Assembly: GCA_945889625.1 (NCBI GenBank)
Contig: CAMDCE010000038.1
Span: 1 to 49,208, forward strand
Length of the DNA: 49,208 bases
Source of the DNA: Asaia bogorensis
GTDB lineage: Bacteria; Pseudomonadota; Alphaproteobacteria; Reyranellales; Reyranellaceae
Direction: 5' to 3'
The translations under genes and the position numbers were made by a program. Under the pieces are notes generated by a model. The model was given only the letters and a program-made list of their open reading frames with translations, had not been told where the DNA came from and did not search any database. This document shows positions 32,221 to 41,128 of the stretch, piece after piece. How positions within the stretch are numbered: the stretch's first letter is position 1; each line of letters opens with the position of its first letter.

Positions 32221-33357
32221 TCAGCGCGCCGCCGCCTGCTGTGGCAAGAGCCTTACCTTCTGGCCTGGCTCGAGCTTATGGACACCGGCGGTGGCGATCA
32301 GCTCGCCTTCCTTGACCCCCGAGACGATGGCGGCCGTGTCGTCGCGCCAGCGTGCGATCGCCACGGGGCGGAGGTCGACGGTAGCGGTTTCCTTGTCGAT
32401 CACCCAAACGGCCGGCTGCGTGCCACGCTGGAAGATGGCGCTGAGCGGCACGTTGGCCACGGGTTGAAGGTCCGACCGCTCGAAGCTGAGCGTTGCGGTC
32501 ATGCCGATGCCGATGAAGGCCGGCCGGTCGATCACGCTGAAGCGCGCCGCATAGGTGCGGGTGGTGACGTCAGCGCTGGGCGAGAGTTCACGCAGTCGCG
32601 CCGCGAAGCGGTGGCCGGGTTCCGACCACAGTTCGAAGCTGGCGGTCGGCGCTTGGCGCACCGCGCCCAGGCGATTCTCTGGCACGCCGACCAGGATCTC
32701 CAGTTCGTCGGTACGTGCGATCTTGGCGACGGCCTGGCCCTGAGCCATGACCTGGCCGACCTCGGCCTGGACCACTGTCACCACACCGGCGGTGTCGGTA
32801 CGAAGCTCGGTATAGGCGAGATTGTTTTCCGCCGAGGCAAGCTGGCTCCTCGCCTGCTCGACCCGGGCGAGCGCCGTGGAGGCGAGCGACTGGCGCTGTT
32901 CCATTGTCTGAGGCGTGAAAGCCGCGCTGTTACGCAGCCCGAGGTAGCGCTCATGGTCAGCCTTGGCCCGGAGGTAGTCGGCATCGGCTGAGGCGAGGGC
33001 CGCCCGTGCATTGTCGACGGCGAGACGATGATCGGCCGGGTCGAGTACGGCAATCAGTTGGCCTGGCTCCACCACCGTGCCGACGTCGACGGAGCGCTTC
33101 ACGATTTTGCCCGAGACCCGGAAACCCAGGGTGGTCTCGATGCGTGGAACGACCGTGCCCGCCATCACGACGGAGCGACCGCGCAGGTGGTAGGCGATTT
33201 CCATGACACGGACCGGGCGCACGACGGGTTCGTTGGCCGAAGCGCGAGAGGCATTGGCGTTCCATGACAGGGCGACAAATCCGGCACCCGCAGCGACCAC
33301 GACACCAGCGGCGAGGCCGGTGAGCTTGAGGGGCAAGCCTTTGAGCGGGAGACGCAT
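32221..33357 (-). CDS. RND periplasmic adaptor (membrane fusion protein)
   Basis: The product is 378 residues. An N-terminal membrane anchor (about 11-30, no lipobox cysteine) is followed by a split lipoyl domain (GTVVPRIETTLGFRVSGKI and VVTVVQAEVGQVMAQGQAVAKI). A coiled-coil hairpin (about 115-180) and a beta-barrel/membrane-proximal part complete it. It links the inner-membrane pump to an outer-membrane channel. It is first in the efflux operon and divergent from the TetR regulator gene, with operator-like palindromes between the two. Confidence 0.93.
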   Translation of the reverse strand: MRLPLKGLPLKLTGLAAGVVVAAGAGFVALSWNANASRASANEPVVRPVRVMEIAYHLRGRSVVMAGTVVPRIETTLGFRVSGKIVKRSVDVGTVVEPGQLIAVLDPADHRLAVDNARAALASADADYLRAKADHERYLGLRNSAAFTPQTMEQRQSLASTALARVEQARSQLASAENNLAYTELRTDTAGVVTVVQAEVGQVMAQGQAVAKIARTDELEILVGVPENRLGAVRQAPTASFELWSEPGHRFAARLRELSPSADVTTRTYAARFSVIDRPAFIGIGMTATLSFERSDLQPVANVPLSAIFQRGTQPAVWVIDKETATVDLRPVAIARWRDDTAAIVSGVKEGELIATAGVHKLEPGQKVRLLPQQAAAR

Positions 33358-33382
33358 GGCGGGCCGTCCTTCCGAGGTTTAC

Positions 33383-33448
33383 AATGTTCACTGAAAAGGG
33401 AGTGAACGTTGTTAACTGATCATTGATAAGTTATCTTTGTTCAGTTAA
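33383..33448. promoter_or_regulatory. Nested palindromes between efflux operon and TetR gene
   Basis: There are three inverted repeats. AATGTTCACT-N8-AGTGAACGTT lies at 33383-33410 (one mismatch in 10-bp arms). GATAAGTTATC, a perfect 11-bp palindrome, lies at 33425-33435. TTAACTGA/TCAGTTAA at 33412-33419 and 33441-33448 encloses the second. The block is AT-rich in a GC-rich genome and lies between the divergent starts at 33357 and 33473. It very probably contains the TetR operator and both promoters. Confidence 0.75.
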
Positions 33449-33472
33449 GAGTCAAGGCGGAAGGAAGTCGCA

Positions 33473-34132
33473 TTGGCAGGTTTTTCAACAGTTGTGGCCG
33501 GGGGCCGAAAGAAGCGGGGCGAAGGCCATACCCGCCGCGACGAAATCCTCCAGGCCGCAAAAGAGCTGTTCCTAGAGGAGGGCTACGACGCCACGACGAT
33601 CCGCAGGATCGCCGATCGGGTCGGCGTGTCTGCACCTGCCCTTTACCTCTACTTCCACGACAAAGACGCCATCATGCTGGCGCTCTGCGACCAGACCTTC
33701 GCACGCCTGCTCGAGCTCGTAGCGGAGATCGCGCAGACGGTTTCCGATCCCCTCGAGCAGATGGCCCGGTTCGGCGAGGCCTACGCCCGGTTCGGCCTGG
33801 AACATCCCGACGAATACCGGCTGGTCTTCATGGGCCATGTCCCTGAACCGATCCGGAAGACCGGCCATCGTGCCGCCGTCGACGATCCCAACCGTCCCGG
33901 CGCCAAGGGAGCGCTCGTATTCAGTCGCCTGGTCGCGATCCTGGCGCGGGCCGAGGCCTCGGGCCACAAGCTCAATTACCCGCCGGACACCTGCGCCGAG
34001 CTCTGCTGGATGGGCATCCACGGCGTGGTGGCGGCGTTGATCCACAAGCCGGACTTTCCCTGGTCTGATCGCGAGACGCTGATCCAGGGCATGCTGGACA
34101 TCGTCCGCAAAGGCATCGTGCGCGACGCCTGA
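33473..34132 (+). CDS. TetR-family regulator of the RND pump
   Basis: The product is 219 residues starting at TTG 33473 with GGCGGAAGGAAG upstream. The N-terminal helix-turn-helix (about 41-60, TTIRRIADRVGVSAPALYLY, then FHDKD) is typical TetR/AcrR. The C-terminal ligand domain has a TetR_C WHG-like end (ELCWMGIHGVVAALI). It is expected to repress the divergent adaptor and pump genes until an effector binds. The weak TTG start may keep its level low. Confidence 0.92.
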   Translation: MAGFSTVVAGGRKKRGEGHTRRDEILQAAKELFLEEGYDATTIRRIADRVGVSAPALYLYFHDKDAIMLALCDQTFARLLELVAEIAQTVSDPLEQMARFGEAYARFGLEHPDEYRLVFMGHVPEPIRKTGHRAAVDDPNRPGAKGALVFSRLVAILARAEASGHKLNYPPDTCAELCWMGIHGVVAALIHKPDFPWSDRETLIQGMLDIVRKGIVRDA

Positions 34133-34172
34133 TTGGGCGCGTTCCGATGCATGTAGCCCGGCGGAACGCGCC

Positions 34173-34976
34173 CTAGGCGGTCGGCCACACGCAGGGAAAG
34201 AGATCGCACGTCATCGGCGCGCCCGCCGCGAGATCGGGCTTGTGTGGAAACTGAAACGTGCCGGGCCGCGGGTCGTAGCGGGCATCGTCGCCGGTGTAGC
34301 GCAACGACAGGCCGCGGCGGCGCGCGCCAGGGGTAAGATTGCCCGGTGCGCCATGGACGATCATGGCGTGAAACACCAGGCAGTCGCCCGGTGCCATCTC
34401 CCACCATTTGATGTCGTACTTGCCGCGCTCGGCGTCGATGTCGGGGATCTGCACCAGCGCGCTGTCGGTAAACTTGATCTCGTGGCCCTTGCGGAACGGC
34501 GTCGGCCGGTAGCTGACGCCCCAGCGGTGAGAGCCGGCGACGAACTCGACGGCGCCGTTGCTGCGGTCGATCGGGTCGAGCGCGATCCACACCGAGGCGA
34601 TCTGCCAGCCCGTCACCGGCCAGTAGGGCTGATCCTGATGCCACGGCGTCGGGTGTGCCGTGCCCGGCTCCTTGACGAAAAGCTGGTCGTAGAAGAAATC
34701 CGCCGAGGTCGATCCCATCAGCCGCGCGGCGATGGCGGCGGCTGGTGAGGCAAGCGCCGCGGCACGAAAGTCCGGATCGTGCCGCCACATGAACATGTCG
34801 CCGAAGAATTTTCCGGCGCTACTGCCTTCGGCGAAGTTGGTGGCGTTCGGCCCGGGCGAGGCGAGGTCGCGCTCAATCGCGCCGCGCAGGCGCTCGATCC
34901 AGCGCGCGTCGAACCGGTCGCGCAGGCAGACGACGCCGTCGCGATCGTAGGTGGCGACGTCGTTATCCCCGATCAA
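34173..34976 (-). CDS. Phytanoyl-CoA dioxygenase (PhyH) family protein
   Basis: The product is 267 residues. The start appears to be TTG 34976, which overlaps the upstream gene's stop as TTGA. No ATG fits the conserved N-terminus (IGDNDVATYDRDGVVCLRD). The Fe(II)/2-oxoglutarate ligands are His113 and Asp115 (PWHQDQPYWP) and His208 (MIVHGAPGN), with an Arg near 221-226 to hold oxoglutarate. The hydroxylation substrate is unknown. It is translationally coupled to the ABM-domain protein. Confidence 0.88.
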   Translation of the reverse strand: MIGDNDVATYDRDGVVCLRDRFDARWIERLRGAIERDLASPGPNATNFAEGSSAGKFFGDMFMWRHDPDFRAAALASPAAAIAARLMGSTSADFFYDQLFVKEPGTAHPTPWHQDQPYWPVTGWQIASVWIALDPIDRSNGAVEFVAGSHRWGVSYRPTPFRKGHEIKFTDSALVQIPDIDAERGKYDIKWWEMAPGDCLVFHAMIVHGAPGNLTPGARRRGLSLRYTGDDARYDPRPGTFQFPHKPDLAAGAPMTCDLFPCVWPTA

Positions 34977-35275
34977 GCGTTCTGCAGGACGTGGACGGCG
35001 CGAGTGGCGACGAGGTCCTTGTTCTTGGCGCCGTAGGCCTTCATGTGCTCCGAAGCGCCATGGGCCTTGAGGTGGTCCATGCTCTCCCACTTCTCGACCA
35101 CCACGAAGGTGTCGGCGCCGAACTTCGCAAACGGGCCGCCGTCGACGTCGACGGTGGCGCCGTACTCGATGCAGCCTTTCTCGGCGTGAACGGCAGGCAC
35201 GTTGGCTTTGAAGTTCTTGAGGATTTCGTCGCGCTTGCCGGGCTTGGCGGTGATGATGGCGATGACGTGGATCAT
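34973..35275 (-). CDS. Antibiotic-biosynthesis-monooxygenase (ABM) domain protein
   Basis: The product is 100 residues, a single ferredoxin-like ABM domain (MIHVIAIITAKPGKRDEILKNF, ADTFVVVEKWESMDHLKAH) like the YgiN quinol monooxygenase. Such proteins usually dimerise and oxidise quinols without a cofactor, or detoxify small molecules. GGGAGG lies upstream of ATG 35275. It lies 17 bp behind the amidohydrolase gene and overlaps the PhyH gene, giving a three-gene minus-strand unit. Confidence 0.9.
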   Translation of the reverse strand: MIHVIAIITAKPGKRDEILKNFKANVPAVHAEKGCIEYGATVDVDGGPFAKFGADTFVVVEKWESMDHLKAHGASEHMKAYGAKNKDLVATRAVHVLQNA

Positions 35276-35292
35276 GATTTCCTCCCTGTGAG

Positions 35293-36978
35293 CTAGGCAG
35301 CGCGGCCGTGGCGCAGCAGGCGGCCCGGCAGCTTGTCGTTGGCGGCAAAGGCGTCCTTGCCGTTCTGGCGCACGATGCGGCCGTTGACGATCACCGCGTC
35401 GATGCCGATGGCTTCGGCCACCAGGCGGTCGGCGCCGGCCGGCAGGTCGTGGACGCGCTTCAGCGGACCGGGACCGACCGTCTTGGGGTCGAACACGACG
35501 ACGTCGGCCGGCCGGCCGGCGGCCAACACGCCGCGATCGGTGATGCCGAACATCTCGGCCGGGCGCTGCGTCAGATTGTGGACGGCCTGCTCGACCGTGA
35601 AGGTCTTCCTGTCGCGCACCCAGTGACCCAGCAGGTAGGTGGCGTAGCAGGCATCGCAGAGCTGGCTGGCATGGGCGCCGGCGTCGCTCAGCGCGATGAT
35701 GGTGTTGGGATCGGTGATCAGCTCGGCCACCTCGCCCTCGTCGAAGTTCATCACGGCCATGCGGAAGCGCGCCTGCAGGTCGCTGGCGAGCGCGATGTCG
35801 AGCGCCAGGTCAACCGGATCCTTGCCGAGCTTGGCTGCGGCCTCGGTAAGCGGCTGCTCCTCGAGTTCCTTGTGCGAGGGCGCCAAGGCGATGACCGCGC
35901 GGTCCCACCAGCGCCGGAAGAGCGGCGTCACTTCGCTCCTGAGCTTCTCGCGCCACGCCGGATCGGCATAGGCGCGGCGGCGCGTGCCGGGCGATTTTGC
36001 GTCGGCGATCGCAAGCTCGTTCATGAATTTCATGACGTCGAAGATGAACGGCTCGGCAAAGGTAAATTCGAAGTTGAGCGGCCGGCAGCTCACCTGCGGG
36101 ATCACCATCGCGCCCGACTTGCGTTGCTCGGCGGCGAGGTCGAGCTGCTTGCGATGGCCGCCCGGCCCGTAAAGATAGGACAACAGCGCCGTCCAGGTGA
36201 CGGCAACATTGTGCTTACGGCTGACCTCGGCCATGTGCCGCGTCGAGAACTCGCGGCCGATGGTGATCTGCATCAGGCCGCGCTTCAGCTCGCCCATCAC
36301 CGAGACGAGCTGCTCCATCTCCTCGTAGGTCGCCTGCCGACTGGGCACCGGCTTACCGGCATAGCCGTTGTGGCTGATCGACATCGAGGTGCCGAAGCCG
36401 ATGGCGCCGGCGTCCATCGCCTCGCGCAGCAGTCTCTTCATCGCGCCGATCTCGTCAGCCGTCGCGGCACGCTCGGTCGAGGCCTCGCCCATGGCGTAAA
36501 GGCGGAGCGGGGTGTGGCCAAACAGGACGGCGACGTTGATCGCCGAGCCGCGCTGTTCGACGGTGTCGAGATATTGCGGAAAGGTCTCGAACGGCCAGTC
36601 GTCGCCCAGGCCCGCCTGCAGGGCGTCGAGGCTCATGCCTTCGACCTTCTCGAGCGTCTGCAGGATCAGCTTGCGGTGTGCGGCCCGCGTCGGCGCGACG
36701 CCGAAGCCGCAATTGCCGATCACCGTCGTGGTGACGCCATGCCAGGGCGAAATGCTCAGCATGCGGTCCCACAGGATCTGGGCGTCGTAGTGGGTGTGCA
36801 CGTCGACGAAACCCGGCGCCACCACCCGGCCGGTGGCGTCGATGGTCGCGGTCGCGGGGCCATCGGCCTTGCCGAGGGCCACGATCTTGCCGTCCTTGAT
36901 CCCGAGGTCGCCGACAAAGCCCGCCTTGCCGGTGCCGTCGACAATCGTGCCGCCTGTGATCTTGAGATCGAAGGACAT
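35293..36978 (-). CDS. N-acyl-D-amino-acid deacylase-like amidohydrolase
   Basis: From ATG 36978 (MSFDLKITGGTIVDGTGK) the product is 561 residues, a metal-dependent amidohydrolase of the D-aminoacylase branch. His61 and His63 (VDVHTHYDAQ) form the first metal site, and IALSDAGAHASQ supplies the late aspartate. The C-terminal part (GRPADVVVFDPKTVG) is the usual composite beta domain. It probably releases amino acids from N-acyl-D-amino acids or similar amides in the cytoplasm. Codons upstream to 37035 are open but not conserved-looking. Confidence 0.9.
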   Translation of the reverse strand: MSFDLKITGGTIVDGTGKAGFVGDLGIKDGKIVALGKADGPATATIDATGRVVAPGFVDVHTHYDAQILWDRMLSISPWHGVTTTVIGNCGFGVAPTRAAHRKLILQTLEKVEGMSLDALQAGLGDDWPFETFPQYLDTVEQRGSAINVAVLFGHTPLRLYAMGEASTERAATADEIGAMKRLLREAMDAGAIGFGTSMSISHNGYAGKPVPSRQATYEEMEQLVSVMGELKRGLMQITIGREFSTRHMAEVSRKHNVAVTWTALLSYLYGPGGHRKQLDLAAEQRKSGAMVIPQVSCRPLNFEFTFAEPFIFDVMKFMNELAIADAKSPGTRRRAYADPAWREKLRSEVTPLFRRWWDRAVIALAPSHKELEEQPLTEAAAKLGKDPVDLALDIALASDLQARFRMAVMNFDEGEVAELITDPNTIIALSDAGAHASQLCDACYATYLLGHWVRDRKTFTVEQAVHNLTQRPAEMFGITDRGVLAAGRPADVVVFDPKTVGPGPLKRVHDLPAGADRLVAEAIGIDAVIVNGRIVRQNGKDAFAANDKLPGRLLRHGRAA

Positions 36979-37064
36979 GACTTTCCGCTCCGCTGAACGT
37001 CCGACGATCATGGCCGCGTGCGCGGGTGCGGGCAACGGCCGCCGCCCGCACTGCGGTCAGCCGA

Positions 37065-38351
37065 TTACTTGCTTGCCAGCGCCTCGATCTTCGCGAGGTC
37101 GAGCTTCTTGAGATACTGCTCGGCATGGGCGCGGGTGATGCCGCCGTACTCGCTCCAGGAGACGCTGACGAACAGATTGTTCTTCAGCAGGAAATAGATC
37201 GTGCCGCCGCCGCCCGCCGCGGGTTTGCCCTCCATGGCATCGCGGCCGTCGATCTTGGTCATGGTCAAGACAGTACCGTCGTCCCACTTGCGCTTGGCCG
37301 GATCGCGCCATGCCTGGACGGTCGACGACGGCGAGCCATCGACCTTGTTATAGATCGAGATGATGACCCGGTTGCGATTCACGGGATCGAACCCCAGTTC
37401 GTAAAAGCGGCTGGCCGACACGCTGCCCTCGTCGAACGGACTGGGCGGGCTGGCCTCGCTCTTCCTTTCGCTGGCCTTCCAGCCTTGCAGCGGTTCCGGC
37501 AGGTGCGGGGCGTAGGTCTTGGCGCGCGCTTCCCAGGCAATGCGTGGGCTCGGCCCGGCGGGTGCTGCCGGCCGCGGTGCCGCAGCGGTCGTCGCGGGAG
37601 CGGCGGCAGCTGGCGGTGTGGCGCAGGCCGGTGCCGGTGTGACGAAAGCGATCGTGCCCGGTGTCGTCGAACCCCAGCTTCGCGTGGTGATGCCGTTGCG
37701 CGCGCTGCCTTCGAACTTGCCGCAGCCTTCGGCGGCGTAGACCGTCACCGTGCCCCCCGGTTCGGGCAGCTTGCCGGCGTGCCTGGCCGCGACGCAGATC
37801 GGCGAATCGTGGGAGTAGCGGTCGGTGCCGTAGGCCGCACCAACCTGCAGGTCGAGCGCCTTGTCGCACACGCAGGTCAGGCTGGCGCCAGGTGTGTTCT
37901 TGTCGGATTGCGTGATGAACGACGGACAGTTGGCGCCCGTGGCCGCCGCCGGTGCCGACGCCGAGGCGGGTGCGGCCGGCGGCGGTGCCGCCGCAGCGGC
38001 GGGGCAGGCTGGCAGGCTGTCGCCGAAGCCGAAGCTTTTCTCGTACGACGACCAGCTCGCCGTCGTGACGCCGTTCGCCGCGCTGCCGGGATACGACGGG
38101 CAGGCGCCGCCAACGATCACGTCGACCGGGCCCGGCGGCTTGCCGGCGTGCTTGGCGGCTTGGCAGATCGAGGAGTCGGCGGTGTAGCGGGTGCTGCCAT
38201 AGACGCCGCCAGAGGCGGCCGCGTCGCAGGTACATTTCAGCTTCGCGCCCTCCGCGAGCGCCGTGGCGTCCGTCGGGCATGGCGCCTGCGCCTGGGCGAC
38301 GCTCGCGATGGCCACCATCAGGAGCGCGACGAAAATTCCATGAATGCGCAT
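37065..38351 (-). CDS. Secreted protein with two LCCL domains
   Basis: From ATG 38351 the product is 428 residues with a signal peptide (about 1-22, ending AQAQ). Two LCCL domains follow, at about 25-115 and 142-241. Each has paired cysteines and the family stretch: VYGSTRYTADSSICQAAKHAG with NGVTTASW, and AYGTDRYSHDSPICVAARHAG with NGITTRSW. Ala/Pro linkers separate them (about 117-140 and 246-275). A C-terminal domain of about 150 residues is unrecognised (KTYAPHLPEPLQGWKASE, IISIYNK). LCCL is best known in eukaryotic secreted proteins, and its bacterial role is unknown, probably binding in the periplasm. Divergent from the dehydrogenase gene. Confidence 0.88.
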   Translation of the reverse strand: MRIHGIFVALLMVAIASVAQAQAPCPTDATALAEGAKLKCTCDAAASGGVYGSTRYTADSSICQAAKHAGKPPGPVDVIVGGACPSYPGSAANGVTTASWSSYEKSFGFGDSLPACPAAAAAPPPAAPASASAPAAATGANCPSFITQSDKNTPGASLTCVCDKALDLQVGAAYGTDRYSHDSPICVAARHAGKLPEPGGTVTVYAAEGCGKFEGSARNGITTRSWGSTTPGTIAFVTPAPACATPPAAAAPATTAAAPRPAAPAGPSPRIAWEARAKTYAPHLPEPLQGWKASERKSEASPPSPFDEGSVSASRFYELGFDPVNRNRVIISIYNKVDGSPSSTVQAWRDPAKRKWDDGTVLTMTKIDGRDAMEGKPAAGGGGTIYFLLKNNLFVSVSWSEYGGITRAHAEQYLKKLDLAKIEALASK

Positions 38352-38430
38352 GTCATCCTCCCCCAAGGATTTTGTTGCGTCAGGCAAGCCTACGGCTGAT
38401 AGGGTGCGGGCGCCAGCGGGAGGAAGTTGA

Positions 38431-39498
38431 ATGGCCAAGCATAAGATTGCACTCATACCCGGCGATGGGATCGGCAAGGAGGTCCTGCCGGAGGGCGTGC
38501 GCGTGCTCGAAGCCGCGGCCCGGCGGTTCAATTTCCAGCTCGAATTCACCGACTTCGACTGGTCGTGCGACCGCTTCGCCAAGACCGGCAAGATGATGCC
38601 GGAAGACGGTATGGAGACGCTGAAGGCCTTCGAGAGCATCTTCCTCGGCGCCGTCGGCTGGCCGGGCGTGCCGGATCACGTGTCGTTGTGGGGCCTGCTG
38701 ATCCCGATCCGCCGCGAGTTCGACGAGTACGTGAACCTGCGCCCCGTGCGGCTGTTCGAGGGTGTGCCGAGCCCGCTCGCCAACCGCAAGCCGGGCGAGA
38801 TCGATTTCTGGGTGGTGCGCGAGAACACCGAGGGCGAGTACAGCTCGGTCGGCGGCCGCATGTTCCAAGGCACCGACGACGAGATGGCCATTCAGCAGGC
38901 GATCTTCACCCGCAGGGGCGTCGACCGCGTCATGAAGTTTGCCTTCGAGTTCGCCCGCAAGGGCAAGAAGAAGCACGTGACCTCGGCAACCAAGTCCAAT
39001 GGCATCATCCATACGATGCCGTTCTGGGACGAGCGCTTCGCCGAGATGAAGAAGAACTATCCCGACATCCGCACCGACCAGTATCACATCGACATTCTCA
39101 CCGCGCATTTCGTGCGCAACCCCGACTGGTTCGACGTCGTGGTCGGCTCCAACCTGTTCGGCGATATCCTCTCCGACCTCGGGCCGGCGCTCACCGGCTC
39201 GATCGGCGTGGCGCCGTCGGGCAACATCAATCCCGAGCGCAAGTTCCCCTCGATGTTCGAGCCGGTGCACGGCTCGGCGCCGGACATTGCCGGCAAGTTC
39301 ATCGCCAACCCGATCGGCCAGATCTGGTCGGGCGCCATGATGGTGCGCCATCTCGGCTATCCCGAGGCGGCCGAGGCCATCGAGCGGGCGATCGCGGCGT
39401 CGCTGGTCGAGGGCGGTCCGCGCACCAAGGACCTCGGCGGTAACGGCGACACCAAGACCGTCGGCGCCGCCATCGCCGAGCTCGTGAAGACAGTCTAG
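38431..39498 (+). CDS. Tartrate/D-malate dehydrogenase (isocitrate/isopropylmalate dehydrogenase family)
   Basis: The product is 355 residues. MAKHKIALIPGDGIGKEV, the RPVRLFEG substrate region, the FWVVRENTEGEYSSVGGR loop and the DVVVGSNLFGDILSDLGPAL metal site (conserved Asp residues) match the TtuC/DmlA branch rather than LeuB. It oxidises and decarboxylates a 2-hydroxy acid such as D-malate or tartrate using NAD. GGGAGGAAG precedes ATG 38431. It stands alone, convergent with the phosphatase gene. Confidence 0.92.
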   Translation: MAKHKIALIPGDGIGKEVLPEGVRVLEAAARRFNFQLEFTDFDWSCDRFAKTGKMMPEDGMETLKAFESIFLGAVGWPGVPDHVSLWGLLIPIRREFDEYVNLRPVRLFEGVPSPLANRKPGEIDFWVVRENTEGEYSSVGGRMFQGTDDEMAIQQAIFTRRGVDRVMKFAFEFARKGKKKHVTSATKSNGIIHTMPFWDERFAEMKKNYPDIRTDQYHIDILTAHFVRNPDWFDVVVGSNLFGDILSDLGPALTGSIGVAPSGNINPERKFPSMFEPVHGSAPDIAGKFIANPIGQIWSGAMMVRHLGYPEAAEAIERAIAASLVEGGPRTKDLGGNGDTKTVGAAIAELVKTV

Positions 39499-39514
39499 CC
39501 GCCTCGACGGTCGA

Positions 39515-40564
39515 TCACCTTGCGAGCAGCAGATCGTCGGCCTTGATGGCGGTGCTGCGCCGAGCGTTGCCGCCTTCGTCACGCAGGGCCAGCGTGATGC
39601 TGCGCTCCCACCAGTCGATCTCGATCGTGCCGAAATTCGCCGTGGCATAAGGTGCGCCCAGGCGGTTGGGGCCGGGCTCCTTCACCGCCCAATAGATCAT
39701 GTTGAGGCCGCTCGACGTGATCTCCGTGAGCGGGTAGCCGCCGGCCGGAGTCTCGCGGTAGAGCGCACCGAAATGCCGGTCGCCCGACAGCAGCACGACG
39801 CCCTCGGCGCGGCTGTCGCGGATGGTGTCGAACAGCTTCTGGCGCTCCAGCGGGAAATTGCCCCAGCGCTCCCAGCCATGGCCTTCGGCCAGCACCTGGA
39901 TGGTCGACACGATCAGCCGCACCTCGGCGGGTTTGCGCAGCTCCGCCGCCAGCCACGCCCACTGCGTGGCGCCCAGCATCGTCTTGGCCGGATCGGGATC
40001 GGGCAGATAGCGCTCCTTGCCCGGCGCGCCGCGCTGGTCGGTCGGCTTGAGCGGCGAACGAAACCAGCGCATGTCGAGCAGGATGACCTGCACGCGCATG
40101 CTGGCGGGGCCGATGATGCGCGAGTCGTAGATGCCCTCGCGCAGCCGGCGCGGATCGTCGGACGGCGCGTTCCAGAATTTCAGGAACTCCTCCTTGGCGA
40201 CCGCCTTGTAGGCGAAATCCGCCCCGCCATCGTTCAGGCCGTAGTCGTGATCGTCCCAGGTCGCGAGGTTGGGCGTGCCGTCGCGCAGCTTGGCGTAGCC
40301 CGCGATGTGGTTGGCGCCGTCATAGGCCCGCCTGATCCCATTGCCGTCGGCAGAGTTGAAGTCGCCATAGACGTTGTCGCCGGCGAAGATGAAAAGATCG
40401 GGGTGATAGGCCAGGATGGCATCCCATATCGGCTGCGGCCGCCGCTGCTCGGCACAGGAGCCAAAGGCGATGCGCGACAAGGGCGGCCGGTTCTGGCCGA
40501 AGGCGTAGGTTGGCGCCACGGCGGCGGCGGCCATCAGTTGGGCGAGCGTGCGGCGTTTGAACAT
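39515..40564 (-). CDS. PhoD-like alkaline phosphatase family protein
   Basis: From ATG 40564 the product is 349 residues with an exported N-terminus carrying paired arginines (MFKRRTLAQLMAAAAVAPTYAFGQ), possibly Tat. The metallophosphatase motifs are RIAFGSCAEQRRPQPIW, FIFAGDNVYGD, TWDDHDYGLND and LLSGDRHFGA. This compact branch lacks the large N-terminal domain of Bacillus PhoD and may be a phosphodiesterase or phospholipase-D-like enzyme. A GTG at 40573 is an alternative start. Only 45 bp separate it from the divergent membrane-protein gene. Confidence 0.88.
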   Translation of the reverse strand: MFKRRTLAQLMAAAAVAPTYAFGQNRPPLSRIAFGSCAEQRRPQPIWDAILAYHPDLFIFAGDNVYGDFNSADGNGIRRAYDGANHIAGYAKLRDGTPNLATWDDHDYGLNDGGADFAYKAVAKEEFLKFWNAPSDDPRRLREGIYDSRIIGPASMRVQVILLDMRWFRSPLKPTDQRGAPGKERYLPDPDPAKTMLGATQWAWLAAELRKPAEVRLIVSTIQVLAEGHGWERWGNFPLERQKLFDTIRDSRAEGVVLLSGDRHFGALYRETPAGGYPLTEITSSGLNMIYWAVKEPGPNRLGAPYATANFGTIEIDWWERSITLALRDEGGNARRSTAIKADDLLLAR

Positions 40565-40609
40565 GGAAATCACCCAAAAGCCTGTATTGCAGCTTTAGTT
40601 GTCAACATT

Positions 40610-41119
40610 GTGAAACTCCACATCAAACGCATCCTTGAACTGGCCCTGGTGCCGGTCGCCGCCGCGATCGTCTTCATCGAAGACACGCTGCTGCACTATC
40701 TCGGGCTTGCCATGGCCCGGCTGGCCAAGTGGCCGCCGGTCGCCCTGCTCGAGGGCCGGCTGCGCCGGCTGCCGCCGTGGGCGGCGCTGCCGGTGTTCGT
40801 GGCGCCCTCGCTGCTGGTGCTGCCGGTGAAGCTGGTGGCGGTCTGGTTCGCCTTGCATCACCAGTTCACCCTGTCGGCGGCCAGCATCCTGGCCGGCAAG
40901 CTGCTCGCGACGGCGCTGGTGGCGCGGCTCTACCAGGTGCTGCGGCCGACGCTGATCACGATGCCCTGGTTCCTCGCCGCCGAGACCTGGCTGTTCGCCT
41001 GGCGTGACCGCCTCTACGGCTTCGTGCGCTCCCTGCCGGCCTGGCAGAAGGCGAGGGTGCTGGTGCAGCAGTCGCGCGCTTGGCTGGCGGAATTGGTTTC
41101 CGAGTTCTTTGCGCGGTAG
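40610..41119 (+). CDS. Small hypothetical membrane protein
   Basis: The product is about 169 residues from GTG 40610 (VKLHIKRILELALVPVAAAIVFIEDTLL). Two clear hydrophobic segments are present (about 8-32 and 60-85) and a third region is moderately hydrophobic. The C-terminus is rich in Arg and Trp (LFAWRDRLYGFVRSLPAWQKARV). The open frame continues far upstream but there reads antisense to the phosphatase gene, so the GTG is preferred. The protein resembles an uncharacterised alphaproteobacterial family I recall only as hypothetical. It lies 9 bp before the TauD-like gene and is probably co-transcribed. Confidence 0.7.
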   Translation: MKLHIKRILELALVPVAAAIVFIEDTLLHYLGLAMARLAKWPPVALLEGRLRRLPPWAALPVFVAPSLLVLPVKLVAVWFALHHQFTLSAASILAGKLLATALVARLYQVLRPTLITMPWFLAAETWLFAWRDRLYGFVRSLPAWQKARVLVQQSRAWLAELVSEFFAR

Positions 41120-41128
41120 GCTGGGTGC

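Noticed and set aside
35308..36996. 562-codon plus-strand frame opposite the amidohydrolase
   Set aside because: It is antisense to a gene with conserved metal-binding motifs and has no domain of its own.
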